From NCBI GenBank assembly GCA_963662175.1, contig OY759224.1, positions 26,173,489 to 26,237,488 of the forward strand: a stretch of DNA of 64,000 nucleotides. The letters are read 5' to 3'. The notes under the pieces are model-generated. The model did no database searches. It saw only the letters and a program-made list of their open reading frames with translations, and was not told where the DNA came from. Of this stretch, positions 1 through 9,888 are shown one piece after another. Origin of the DNA: Aradus depressus. Its lineage: Eukaryota > Arthropoda > Insecta > Hemiptera > Aradidae. The translations under genes were made by a program, and so were the position numbers. Within the stretch, counting starts at the first letter, position 1, and every line of letters starts with the position of its first letter.

Positions 1-232
1 AACTCAAAAAACCTTAATATCTATCGATGTAATGAATGTAATGTCGACACAACATTTAGTATGAGTATTCAGAAGCTCCAATGTAAGTCAACTATTGACG
101 ATCGATTGGGTTTAGATAGAGAGCGAAAACGTAGTCGATTAATTAGTTCTGAGGAATTAGTACATTACTAATTTCAATTTTTTTCCGATCACATTACTTC
201 CCCTATGCTTTATCTAGCTCTGTCGAAGTAAC
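1..232. repeat. REP-A fragments, forward then reversed head
   Basis: Positions 1-170 match the 3' half of the REP-A family on the + strand (AACTCAAAAA..CCCTAATA, then GAGCGAAAAC and GATTAATTA). Positions 183-232 match the REP-A head on the - strand (CATTACTTCCCCTATGC). REP-A is the commonest repeat in the window. It shows no coding capacity and I cannot assign it to a known class. Confidence 0.75.
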
Positions 233-574
233 AAATCTGTCTTTGAGGTAATAATAGTTATGTTATACTATACTACCTCCATGGTATACCTCTTTTTAAA
301 TATTATCTCTACTGGTCAGCGTTAAATAAAATAAATACGGCGTTTTTTTTTTTTTTTTCAAAGAATCTAAGTTGTCTGAAAATGTTTTTAAAACCTTTTC
401 AAAAATGTTAATGACTTAAGTAGTATCAGATTTGATATTCAAGTCACGTTTTTTTTTAAATATTCGGTCGTCAACTCGCAGGAACTTGCCAAACCAGATG
501 TAATAGTCCTTAGATCTCTTATATTATTATTATTTTATTTTATTTTTATTTTTTGGACGGGGAGGCTTTGCGGT
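233..574. other. AT-rich unassigned sequence
   Basis: No frame, tRNA-like box or terminal repeat seen. There are T-runs near 342-358 and TATTTTAT-type simple sequence near 520-555. Confidence 0.4.
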
Positions 575-675
575 GCTGATTTGGCTGTAATTCGATAGGT
601 GCCACCCTTATTGGATTAGGGATACAAATCAAAATTTCATGTCAATACGTTCATTCTATGGGGAGTTATCGTGTG
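575..675 (-). repeat. REP-A fragment
   Basis: Matches the REP-A middle on the - strand: an AATAGGTG-like block, then AAATTTCATGTC, ATTCATTCTAT and GGGAGTTATCGTGT. An 80-residue frame starting at 658 is chance. Confidence 0.7.
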
Positions 676-1140
676 AAATGTGAAAGAAAAAAAAAAAAAT
701 GGGTGTGTGCTTATGACCACACAACAGAAGTGAAAACTTCTTATTTTCTAATTTATATATATATAATAATTATTACATTGATGTTATATAATGGATTAGT
801 TCGGATTAGTTTGGTGAATCAGAAAGAAGGTGATTATTATATAAATAATTATTATTCTTATATAAAATTATTTATTTTTATTTATATGCTCATAAAGTAA
901 TATTATTTACAAAATATATAATCATATTTGTGAATTAATTTAGTTGAATTTTGGTAGCTGAAATATGTTATAAATACTTTAGATTCGAATTTATTTAAAT
1001 ATCTAAAAAAAATGTTTCAATATTAGTAAAACGCAGCACAAATTGTATACACTTTAAATATTACACTGATCATATAATATATGATGATATGAGAATGACA
1101 TAATATGTCATTCTAATCTTGATTCCCCCCCATGTTTGTA
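676..1140. other. AT-rich unassigned sequence
   Basis: Very AT-rich with TATATA and ATTATTA tracts. A short inverted repeat (GAATGACATA/TATGTCATTC) lies at about 1092-1112, just upstream of the structured motif at 1145. Confidence 0.4.
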
Positions 1141-1144
1141 GGCC

Positions 1145-1172
1145 CTGATGATGGTATAAAATATATCGAAAC
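1145..1172 (+). other. Hammerhead-core-like motif (CTGATGA-T-hairpin-GAAAC)
   Basis: CTGATGA at 1145-1151 is followed by one T, a 5-bp stem (GGTAT/ATATC with one G-T pair) and GAAAC at 1168-1172. The same order of parts recurs in unrelated repeats across the window. The extra base before the stem departs from the canonical hammerhead, so catalysis is not implied. Confidence 0.45.
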
Positions 1173-1399
1173 GTTGGCGTTTGAATAGTGTTTTCTTCCT
1201 TCTTTGACTGACTCTCAATATTCCTACAATAATAATATAAATGTTATTTTTGAAACGATGCACGCCTTGTTAGACAGTAAACGTGGCTGATGACGACTGG
1301 AGCCGAGTAAACCCGATTCAGCGTCACCGACCCGAAGCTGACGGTTCACTTTCGTTCAGATCGCGCCTAAAGAAGTTTTCACTTCAAAAATATATATAA
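1173..1399. other. Unassigned, partly GC-richer
   Basis: The stretch at about 1255-1370 is less AT-rich than its surroundings and matches no repeat elsewhere in the window. No coding frame recognised. Confidence 0.35.
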
Positions 1400-1508
1400 A
1401 ATTTTATATCGATACATTTATTACATCTGCAATTATTAGAGTTTTATTGTTATGCCCCTCTCCCCTTCCTTCAATTTGACCGATTTAACTGGAAATCAAT
1501 AAATATCC
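1400..1508 (-). repeat. REP-A fragment
   Basis: Reverse-oriented REP-A middle: ATATCGATACATTTATTACA, then CCCCTCTCCCCTTCC and GACCGATTTAACTGG. Confidence 0.7.
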
Positions 1509-1558
1509 GAATATATTTCAGCAATCTGTATTGATATAATGCAAAGCTAATAAAATAA

Positions 1559-1752
1559 ATAAACATAAAGAATTTGTAATGTCTAATTTCACAAAAATGT
1601 ACGTATAGTATACATAAAGAGTACCTACCGGTTTCAGGTTAACGCCATCGTCAGCACAAAGTTGCTGACGATGGCGTAAGCCAAAACCGGAACACTATAT
1701 GAATATATTTTTGTGGAATTAGACATTATAAATGTCAAATAAGTTTATGTTT
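1559..1752. repeat. Foldback repeat with paired CTGACGA motifs
   Basis: Left arm (about 1559-1653) and right arm (about 1660-1752) are inverted copies: TCTAATTTCACAAAAAT against TTTTTGTGGAATTAGA, with GCCATCGTCAGC and GCTGACGATGGC at the centre. The motif CTGACGA-T-GGC-GTAA-GCC reads outward on the + strand from 1665, and a second copy on the - strand occupies 1632-1655. It is related to the foldback at 16965-17245. Confidence 0.75.
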
Positions 1753-2411
1753 TTAATTTTTTTTTTTTTCTTAGTTTTTGGAGGGAATTTCAACCGCAAA
1801 GGGTCATGAGTGCCCGGCACGACGATCTTTTGGTCAGGTGTCAATGCTCAAAGTGGTTAAAGTCAGTTTATGACTCCGATGTGTTTGAGAAATTTCAGGA
1901 GTTTGGTGAGGGTTTCAGGAGAATTTTTTAACAGTAATGGCAGAGAGGAGGGAAGTTTATCACGAGTTCTCACGGCTGAGTAACGGCGACAATACAGTAA
2001 CATATGCTCGACCATGAGTGGCTCGATGCACGTTGAACAGAGTGGGGGTGGTTCCGATACGGAGGCGGCAGATCACCACCTCCTCCCTTCTTCTGTCCCT
2101 TTGGCTGCTCGTCCAGGGTCTCACGGTGTCCTTAATCTTGAAAAATCAATAGGTGTCGTTCTATTATATTTTAGTTATAATAATTTTTTCGCATGCATGT
2201 AAGATGGATATATATATTTTTTATTTTATTTATTTTTTTCATGTTCATGTCATATTTTGTTTTATATAATTTTTGAATTGTTTCTTCATCCTGGTTGCTT
2301 GCACTATTTATATTAAAGAGCATGTACATATTTACTATTTCAATATTATTGGTATCTTTTTATTTAGTTGCTATATTGCTTACTTTGTACAATTCTATGT
2401 ATAGATATTTT
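1753..2411. other. Unassigned, partly low-copy sequence
   Basis: Positions 1780-2110 are mixed-composition DNA with no match elsewhere in the window. A 62-residue frame at 2014-2202 has no recognisable domain. From 2200 onward the sequence is AT-rich and TTTATTTATTTT-like. Confidence 0.4.
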
Positions 2412-3070
2412 TTAATAATAATAATAATAATAATTTTTATTGTTTAAAGGGATCTCCCCTATACAATTGAGTCAGTGACCATTACTTTTACAATATTAAC
2501 ATAATAATGCCACATATAAAGGAATACACATATAAAACAGTAATGACACATATAAAGGAACCTTTAACAAACTAAATAAATAACATAAGTAATTACAAAT
2601 TAATAATAATAATGTAACAAAGACAGTAAATATGGAGTGGGGATGTAGGTATTGAATATCAATATAATATGTAAGTTGAAAACATTATTCATTAACAATG
2701 AATGATCTAAGTTTCAGAGCGCTGATCAAATAATAGAAAATGTTTGAGATATCATTCTTATTATGGGCCAGGAGTAATGTACGAAAGTTGGATCGGTCTA
2801 TACTGATACTCTGAGGCAGGAAGTTGCTTCTAATGGGGGAGTATATCGGACAGGATATTAACAGGTGGTATACGTCTTCCAATTCGTTTTTATTGCAGAT
2901 TGTACAAAGTTCCTGGGGATTAAGGGGGTGTACATTATTTTTGTAACTGATTTTAAGATAGTATTTGCTAAGATAGACGGAGTTGAGCCAGTGCTTTGAT
3001 GTGTGAGAAAGGAGCATTCAGGTTTAGGTATGGTTGGAGTTGATCTGATATTTGAGATATTTTTCATTTT
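2412..3070 (-). mobile_element. LINE-A non-LTR retrotransposon, 5'-truncated 3' end
   Basis: On the - strand the fragment holds the C-terminal end of ORF2 (stop near 2685), a 3' UTR, an AATAAA-like signal and an (ATT)n tail at 2413-2433. The same 3' UTR and tail occur on the + strand at 16316-16677, so this is a dispersed LINE family. Tails of short repeats rather than poly(A) are known in the I, CR1/L2 and R1-related groups. The clade is not settled here. Confidence 0.8.
2685..3017 (-). pseudogene. LINE-A ORF2 C-terminal fragment (CxxC..H..C zinc motif)
   Basis: The frame reads through SVYLSKYYLKISYKNN, then a zinc-type motif LCTICNKNELEDVYHLLISC, CPIYSPIRSNF and a stop. CxxC followed by H and C, with E.. 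and YHLL between them, is the usual carboxy-terminal zinc finger of non-LTR ORF2 proteins. No reverse transcriptase or endonuclease domain remains, since the copy is truncated upstream. Sequence just 5' shows the reading frame broken near 3010-3060. The second copy at 16316 keeps the last 30 or so residues but has acquired stops. This is a dead fragment of a roughly 1,000-residue protein. Confidence 0.75.
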
Positions 3071-3074
3071 ATTT

Positions 3075-3175
3075 TATATAACTATAAGAAAATGTATTTT
3101 GTAAATAAAAAAAAAACATATTGCCATGAAGGTTGTGATCTTTAGTGCAATAAAGTTTATCTATCTATCTATTTT
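3075..3175 (+). mobile_element. LINE 3' end with (TATC)n tail
   Basis: The block TATTGCCATGAAGG, then GCAATAAAGTTTATC and a (TCTA)n tail matches 19336-19430 on the other strand. An AATAAA signal followed by a tetranucleotide tail in two unlinked copies suggests the 3' end of a microsatellite-tailed LINE. No coding part is present. Confidence 0.5.
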
Positions 3176-3640
3176 GCATAAATTTTACCAAAAAATTAAT
3201 TGAACAAATTAAATATTGTTAAGTATAGTTACTATAAAAATTTTGCTACTTTTCATTCTTTCTTGCTTTTCCAGTGAACATATCCACCACTTAATATGAG
3301 AGTACTCATAAATTTTCTTTTCTAGATGCATCCTTAGTTGTCTGAAAGCAGTTTATTATATTGCAGTTTAGCTGAGGTGTTGGTACAGTATATAAACGGG
3401 GTCAAATGCAGATAGAGGAGTCTCTAAGGCCGTGGTGCATCGATCTCGTGTCAACTCACCTTTCCTTTGCCATTGCACCTTCCCATCCTGCCTAACTGCA
3501 TCGCTTGAAGAGTGAAATATGCAAAAAGTGCAAGCATTCAGAGGCTGGATATAGTTAAGCAGATTTCCATAGGTTTTTTTTTTTTTTTAGTTCCACAGCT
3601 ATTATAGTATGAAATAAATAGAAAATATTCATTATAATAG
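3176..3640. other. Unassigned, partly low-copy sequence
   Basis: Nothing recognised. Positions 3370-3560 are of mixed composition and match nothing else in the window. A T-run lies at about 3575-3588. Confidence 0.4.
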
Positions 3641-3770
3641 ATAGATGCTATCCTACTCAAGATCGTGGGTTCGAAACCCGGCTGAAGCCCTTAAATTAAG
3701 AGAGAGCGCTCTGGTAGTAGGCGATATGACCTCGTATTTAAAGCCCGGGGATGAGCCACAATAACTATGA
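3641..3770 (+). mobile_element. SINE-1 copy, internally deleted
   Basis: Contains the B-box region (GTGGGTTCGAAACCCGGC) and then, after a deletion of about 200 bp, the tail block GCGCTCTGGTAGTAGGCGAT to GCCCGGGGATGAG. The A box and CCTAA tail are missing. Confidence 0.85.
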
Positions 3771-4184
3771 AAATGATATATGTATATTGAAACAGGATGT
3801 GCTGGCTAACAATTCAAACATTTTAAACAGAAATTTCATTAAAACAATTTCGTTCCAGGCTTTTTTGGGTTCATCCATTTTATTTAATTTTTTTTTTTTT
3901 TTTTCGTGTGTACAATGTCTAGCCATAGGTTTCTTTCTTCTTGAACTTTCTTCTTTAGTTAACCTGATCAGACAATAGAGACCAAAGTCACGTTTCTGAA
4001 GAGCTGAAGGGACATGAGTTTTCAGGTCACGAATTTTTGTCATCATTATACGTACATACTTCTTGAATTTCTGTTTAATATTTATATCATTATATTTCTA
4101 AGGTCACTATCCATAAATGAATATCACAAGAGTTTTACATCATTTGACGGAACTATTTGAATGTTGATATCAAACATGAATGCT
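3771..4184. other. Unassigned sequence
   Basis: Frames at 3751-3978 (+) and 3765-4046 (-) overlap on opposite strands, have no domain and span a T-run at about 3892-3904. I regard both as chance. Confidence 0.4.
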
Positions 4185-4345
4185 ACAATAATAATAATAA
4201 TAATTTTATTTCCGTTAAACCAATACATGGTAATAGGATACGTAAAATAATTTAAACATTAAGATAGCTTATAAATCACATTTATAACTATTTTAGTCTA
4301 ACATATGTATGATTAGTAATAACAAAACTATTAAAAAAAGTAAAA
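4185..4345 (-). mobile_element. Probable LINE 3' end with (ATT)n tail
   Basis: On the - strand the sequence ends GGAAATAAAATTATTATT, an AATAAA-like signal running into an (ATT)n tail, as in LINE-A. The body is AT-rich and non-coding and does not clearly match LINE-A, so it may be a separate family. Confidence 0.45.
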
Positions 4346-4389
4346 ATAAATTAATAAAAACTGAATAAATAAATACTTAGGGCGATGAA

Positions 4390-4603
4390 TTTTTTTTTTT
4401 TTTTTTTTTTTTTTCCCTTATGTACGATGCATATTAGCCATGTCTGTGTGTTATCTAGTTATTTACGACATCCATGGCCCCGGGAGGGATTTTTATCTAC
4501 GAAATAAAACTCACTCCCGGACGGGATTCGAACCCGCAAACCATAGTGAGACCATGCGACCAAAGCCCTACGCTCTAGCTCGCACGGCCACCATGGCTCC
4601 CAA
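4390..4603 (-). mobile_element. SINE-2: second tRNA-derived SINE, poly(A) tail
   Basis: Read on the - strand, a tRNA-like head has a Box A-like TGGCCGTGCGAGC (+ strand 4578-4590) and Box B GGTTCGAATCCC (+ strand 4523-4534) at normal spacing. The long insert between the boxes recalls a tRNA-Leu or tRNA-Ser type ancestor. A body of about 100 bp follows, ending in a 25-nt poly(A) (T-run at 4390-4414). It differs from SINE-1 in head, body and tail, and only one copy is visible here. No clear target duplication seen. Confidence 0.7.
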
Positions 4604-5322
4604 AAAAAATATATGAGTACAAAAAATATTAATATTAACACATAGATATATTCATAATAAGTAGATATATTTTTCAATTTAATAAAAATTAAGATAACTA
4701 TTTTTTAAAACTCTTCCGGAATAAACACACTTCTTACGTCCCTTCATCAGGTCCCAAATACCTAGATCCATAAGATATTAATAAGAATGAGAAATAAATA
4801 ATTAATTAATTATTAATTAATTAAATTAATACTTTTTAAATAATAATATATTTTTTCTGAATATATAATAAAGAATTAAAAAAATAAAACGAATAATAAA
4901 AATACATTAAATAATACACCAAGGGAAATAAGATAAATTAGTACAGACGTAGTAAAAAATAATGATTAAACATAACGTTGATTCGATTGACCTTTAAGGT
5001 GTGGAGGAACTCTGCCGAAAAAATAAATATGAAAGCTTTGTATCAAATAATGTTTTTGAATATGAAACACGATTTTTTATTGTGGTTATTTTATTCTTTT
5101 TGAACAGTGAGAATAAAATTCCGTTTCCGTGTAAAGGGTTTGCTCTAACCTAAATATTTTTAGTTGAAGTTTAAATTTTTTTATTGTATCTATTGACTTC
5201 AAGTAGCCTTCCCCACTCAGTCATTCCTCTACTCACAGCGACGTTATATCGACAATAATTAAACATTTCATTCTGATTTTTGAATGGAATATATTAAACT
5301 TGCGTTAAATTTAAACTTCTAA
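4604..5322. other. AT-rich unassigned sequence
   Basis: Mostly A/T with TTAATTAATTA tracts at about 4800-4830. A weak REP-A-like trace lies near 4985-5035. No gene seen. Confidence 0.4.
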
Positions 5323-5415
5323 AGTAGAGTCGGACTGATTTCCACAAGTGCTACGAAAAAGCGCTCTGGTAGTAGGCGATATGTAGTTAATGCCCGGGCA
5401 TGGGTCAAAATAACT
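5323..5415 (+). mobile_element. SINE-1 tail fragment
   Basis: Matches the SINE-1 3' third from GTAGAGTCGGACT through GCGCTCTGGTAGTAGGCGAT to GCCCGGGCATGGGTC. The head is absent. Confidence 0.8.
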
Positions 5416-5621
5416 AATTAACCAGAGTTTCTAAGTGCAAATGTTTAGTTTTTTTTTTTTTTTAAATATTCTGGGTGAGTTTATCGAACGTGGGGAACAC
5501 TGAGCTAGCAGGGGTTCGTGTCACATGTGAAGCAACCAGGCAGACACCACCATGAGAATTTTGTCACGGATAGGTTACACGAAACTTATTAACGCTCTAA
5601 CTAATGTCAATATACTGTGGA

Positions 5622-5790
5622 AGGGGGCCGGTAGCTCAGTGGTATGCGTGCTTGCCTTCTTAGCTCAAGATCGTGGGTTCGAAACCCGGCCGAGGCCCTT
5701 AGTTTATTTTATCAGGGAGGTAAAATAAACTTAAGCACGACGTCCTCTTCAAATGTGACGTTGAGCGATGGTCCCGAGCCTGTTCATTGC
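5622..5790 (+). mobile_element. SINE-1 head fragment
   Basis: Contains the head: GCCGGTAGCTCAGTGG (A box), GGTTCGAAACC (B box), CTTAGTTTATTTTATC and GGTCCCGAGCCTG, then breaks off. It lies about 65 bp from an inverted copy at 5857-6155. Confidence 0.9.
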
Positions 5791-5856
5791 ATCAGCTGTT
5801 ATTTGAGTTGTTGTGTAACATTTCCTTTTCCTTTGGCCGATTTGACTAGAAATAGT

Positions 5857-6155
5857 TTAGGTTTTATGACTCATGCCCGGGCTTTAACTACCAGAGCGCT
5901 CATTCGTCACTCTGGTGGACATGAGCCCGACTCTACTGTGGGAGTCCTAAATTTTGCCTACCCTAAATTTTTATTCACCTAAGGCAGGGGTCTTTAACGA
6001 GTACCTGACATCGTACAGGCTCGGGACCATCGCTTAACGTCCCATCCGAAGGACGGCATGCTTAAGTTTATTTTACCTCCCAGATAAAATAAACGAAGGG
6101 CCTCGATCTTGAGCTCAGAAGGCAAGCACGCATACCACTGAGCTACCGGCGTCCT
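5857..6155 (-). mobile_element. SINE-1 copy lacking the B box
   Basis: Near full length on the - strand. The block that should contain GGTTTCGAACCCAC is deleted: the sequence passes straight from GGGCCTCG to ATCTTGAGCTC. Internal RNA polymerase III transcription of this copy should fail. The A box (CCACTGAGCTACCGGCG) is intact. Confidence 0.9.
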
Positions 6156-6169
6156 CTGACTAGAAATAT

Positions 6170-7040
6170 ATTGATGGAAATTTACGATGATGGCCAACAA
6201 ATAGTAGCAGTCGGCATCATACGAAATAATTAACAACATGTATCAGTATAATCGTAGCATATAGTATATATACTAATGGAGGTTAATGATGATGGCCAAC
6301 AAATAGTAGCAGTCGGCATCATACGAAATAATTAACAACATGTATCAGTATAATCGTAGCATATAGTATATATACTAATGGAGGTTAATGATGATGGCCA
6401 ACAAATAGTAGCAGTCGGCATCATACGAAATAATTAACAACATGTATCAGTATAATCGTAGCATATAGTATATATACTAATGGAGGTTAATGATGATGGC
6501 CAACAAATAGTAGCAGTCGGCATCATACGAAATAATTAACAACATGTATCAGTATAATCGTAGCATATAGTATATATACTAATGGAGGTTAATGATGATG
6601 GCCAACAAATAGTAGCAGTCGGCATCATACGAAATAATTAACAACATGTATCAGTATAATCGTAGCATATAGTATATATACTAATGGAGGTTAATGATGA
6701 TGGCCAACAAATAGTAGCAGTCGGCATCATACGAAATAATTAACAACATGTATCAGTATAATCGTAGCATATAGTATATATACTAATGGAGGTTAATGAT
6801 GATGGCCAACAAATAGTAGCAGTCGGCATCATACGAAATAATTAACAACATGTATCAGTATAATCGTAGCATATAGTATATATACTAATGGAGGTTAATG
6901 ATGATGGCCAACAAATAGTAGCAGTCGGCATCATACGAAATAATTAACAACATGTATCAGTATAATCGTAGCATATAGTATATATACTAATGGAGGTTAA
7001 TGATGATGGTCAACAAATTGAAGCAGTCGGCACCACACGA
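6170..7040. repeat. 102-bp tandem array, about 8 copies
   Basis: The landmark ACGAAATAAT recurs at 6221, 6323, 6425, 6527, 6629, 6731, 6833 and 6935, exactly 102 bp apart, with a diverged end near 7037. Interior units look identical. Each unit carries ATAGTATATATACTA and an imperfect hairpin (ATGATGGCC/GGCATCAT). The first unit abuts the 5' end of SINE-1. Confidence 0.97.
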
Positions 7041-7654
7041 AACCTTGATATATCGCATTAAAAATTGTTTAAAGAGGAATAATATAATTACAGAAACGCT
7101 CGCACGGTCCAATTTGAATTTTGGTTTTGGGTTTTGGAGTCCCCCTTAAATTCATTTTGGCCAAATTTCCTGAATTTCCAGACTAAAGATATTTTAGAGA
7201 AACAAACAAGATGAATCAAACGCTAACGTACATAACATACAATCAGGTTGGTTGCCTGTACACTTGCCACAGAACCACACAGACACACACATACTGAAGA
7301 CTGAAACTTATCTCACAAAGGGATCTACCTTAATTAACCATACCAACCCCAGTCAGAGAGACCAGCATAACGACAAACCCAAACTTCATACCATCCCATC
7401 CTTCTAGAGAACCTACGTATGCTCATATGTTATCCAAGTATGGGCAGATCGATAACCAAAGAAACACAAGTCGTCGGTAAACCATCGGAAATGTGTATCC
7501 TCAGTACAAATTAATCAATAGTCATTTTACTAAATTATTGGAAAGTATTTTATCGTGAGTTGATTTTCAGAAATATCAGGCAATGAAGAAGAATGGTTTA
7601 AATGGAGAGTGGAAACTTACTTTATTATAAAAAATGTTAGTTGGGAAAGTACAT
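7041..7654. other. Unassigned sequence
   Basis: No repeat shared elsewhere in the window and no coding frame recognised. Positions 7240-7480 are moderately GC-rich relative to their flanks. Confidence 0.4.
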
Positions 7655-7945
7655 AGATCTCATATTCATAATCAACCATCACAGTATTATGCTCTGTTTT
7701 ATTAATCTATGTATTTTTTTTTACATATTCTTTTTTATTCCTAAAGTAGATACTTTTATTATTTTTTTCTTCATAATTAAGCTGTCAATTTTATGTTTTT
7801 TCATGTTATTCTTTTATATATCTATATATTATTAATTTTTAGTTTTCTCCAATGTAGCACTATTTTATTTTATTTCATTTTACGAAATATTGATACTATT
7901 TTTCATTGTTCCTTCTCTATACTCTGTATGTATTTACTCTTAGGG
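7655..7945 (+). mobile_element. LINE-C 3' UTR fragment (CR1/L2-like)
   Basis: Matches 18720-19040: CATAATCAACCATCACAGTA, TAAGCTGTCAATTTTATG, TCTCCAATGTAGCACTATTT and TTACTCTTAGGGG. Frames at 7641 and 7793 are non-coding UTR reads. Confidence 0.85.
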
Positions 7946-8287
7946 GCCATTCATAAATTACGTAAGGCTTTTTTAAAGCTAATTTACCCCCCCCCCCCCC
8001 CCCCCACCCTTTGATATGAAATTTTCGTAAGAAATATAGTATATAGTATTGATAAAATAAGAGACAGTTTGAGCAGCTTGTATCCAAGCTTTAAATAATA
8101 GTGGATTTAAATATCCGGACATGTCAGGTATAATAAATAAATGATACTAAAATGACTATTATTTTTCAAAATTCAAGCAATAGGGAAATCCCTAGTCAGC
8201 GAGACAATAGAATAAAAACATGTCTAGAAGTACTGAGACCATATGATTTCTGTAGGATTCAATACTGAATTTGAGAACTAAGTACAG
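7946..8287. other. Possible MITE end plus C-tract
   Basis: Starts CCATTCATAAATTACGTAAG, which looks like a terminal sequence of a DNA element, although no matching inverted end was found. A run of 19 C occupies 7987-8005. The rest is unassigned. Confidence 0.3.
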
Positions 8288-8310
8288 ATGGCGCTATCCA
8301 ATAGCGCCAT
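8288..8310. repeat. 10-bp-arm palindrome
   Basis: ATGGCGCTAT and ATAGCGCCAT flank a CCA loop. It could form a small hairpin. No further element structure seen. Confidence 0.8.
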
Positions 8311-8429
8311 TTCTTAGCGCGAAAGTAGTAGATTTTAAATTCAAAAACTTACATAAGATCAAATTCTTTACCCCCCTCCCCTATAGTAAGAATTAGTAAT
8401 ATTGGGCTTATTTCTTTTCCAAAAATAAA

Positions 8430-8790
8430 TGTCTGATATGTGTGTGTGTCTCTGTGAACCCAATATAATGAAGTTTTATATCTGTATCCAGAACTCAATA
8501 AGGACGTCGTCTATTAATTTTAGTGAAATCGGTCAAAGGGAAAGGAGGGCTCAACTCAAAAATTCTAATACTGATGTGATGAATGTAACGGCTTGCAATT
8601 CAGTATAATCATTCAGGGTTTTTATGTAAGTTAAGTATGGATTTTTAGTTCGTATAGTACTTTGGTGTGGAAGGAGACCGCAAATTTTGTTGAATAATTT
8701 TTTCTGAGGAAGTTAAGTACATTGCCGGTGATTTACTGTCGACATTATTTTTAGTTTATCGAAGTATTTTCTTCTGAAACGTTAACAATT
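8430..8790 (+). repeat. REP-A copy
   Basis: Forward copy from TGTGTGTGTCTCTGTGAAC through AAGGACGTCGTCTATTAATT and GTCAAAGGGAAAGGAGGGC to GTACATTGCCGGTGATT. Confidence 0.8.
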
Positions 8791-8837
8791 TTTATTGAGG
8801 TATTCAAAGCTATTCATCAACAGAATTTGAAGTCAGT

Positions 8838-9640
8838 AAATGAAAATGAAATGAAATGAAAAGACATTTTATTATTCTGGGACCGAGGTCCCCTAAAAAT
8901 AAATAGATATAGAGTAAAAAACAGAAACAATGAAATATAATATCAGTACAAAGAAATAAAAAGATAGGTAAATAAAAATTAGTGCTACATTGGAGAAAAA
9001 CTATACAATTAAATAAATTGATTTACAAAAGATTAACAGGAAAAAACATAAAATTAATAACTTCATTTTGATGAAATAAAATAAATAAAAGTATCTATAT
9101 AAATAAAAGAGAATAAGTAAAAAATAAAATCTATATAACTAAGAAAAAAAAAAATTGATAATATAAATCGACCTAACATAATACTGTGATGGTTGATTAT
9201 AAAAGAGAAGGAAGGATGCCCAGCCAAGGTTTGAAATAAAACTAATTTTAGACAGTAGGTAGGGGGTAGATAGAACAGTGTGAGGAGAGAGAAGAAAAAT
9301 AAAAATAGGCAAAATAAAATAAGATAAAATAAAAAATAAATAAATGCATGATAAAAATATGTAAATGTGTAAAATTAACAAAAATATAATAAAAATAGAG
9401 AATGACAAAGACAAAAAAGAGAGAAAAAAAAAGGACAAGTAATTAGAATGATTAGAAAATTGAGGTTGACGAATTAGAGAATTCAGGATCAAAGGGGAGT
9501 GGATTGTTTAGCGAAGAGGAATTGGAATAGTGAGGATTTGAAGGAAGCCACGGAAGGAGAGTGACGGATTGGGGGAGGCAGGGAGTTGTAGAGAGAGCAA
9601 AAAAATTCATTTGTTCATGAAAAATGTCCAAAAAAATGAC
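8838..9640 (-). mobile_element. LINE-C 3' end (CR1/L2-like)
   Basis: On the - strand the fragment has an ORF end (stop near 9486), a long AT-rich 3' UTR shared with 18372-19085, and the terminal hairpin GGGGACCTCGGTCCC followed by ATTTC/ATTTTC repeats (8838-8860). A 3' hairpin with a short-repeat tail suits the CR1/L2 group. Confidence 0.8.
9486..9640 (-). pseudogene. LINE-C ORF2 C-terminal fragment
   Basis: One - strand frame reads LYNSLPPPIRHSPSVASFKS, then SLFQFLFAKQSTPL and stop. The pattern ..NSLP..(I)....S..SFK..L is the usual carboxy end of CR1/L2-type ORF2 proteins. Upstream of about 9610 the frame is lost in low-complexity T/A sequence. A 182-residue frame covering 9452-10000 is in a different phase and is mostly chance. 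The + strand copy at 18372 preserves the same residues (FKSSLFQFLFTKQSTPL). Confidence 0.65.
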
Positions 9641-9888
9641 TGAGCAACGGGGAAATAAAAAAAAAAAGCCTGAGCAACGGACGAATAAAAAACAAAATGA
9701 CCGAGCAGCAGACAAATAAAAAAAAAATGCATGAGAAAACGTCTCAATTAAATGTCTACTAAAGTGGAATGACACGAAAGGAAGATGGGACAGAAGTGGC
9801 GGTAGTAGAAAATATAGAAGGGATATATGGTCCCTGGGGAAATCTAGCTTAGAGGGGGGGAGGGGGGGAACCTGGCTACCGTGAGATG
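9641..9888. other. A-rich decayed sequence
   Basis: Three degenerate copies of a TGA(C/G)CAAC/GGGG..AAATAAAAAAAAA motif (about 9637-9730) suggest a short A-rich tandem repeat. Nothing else recognised. Confidence 0.35.

Noticed and set aside
5644..5982. 112-residue + strand frame
   Set aside because: It reads across two opposite SINE-1 fragments and their spacer. The protein has no domain.
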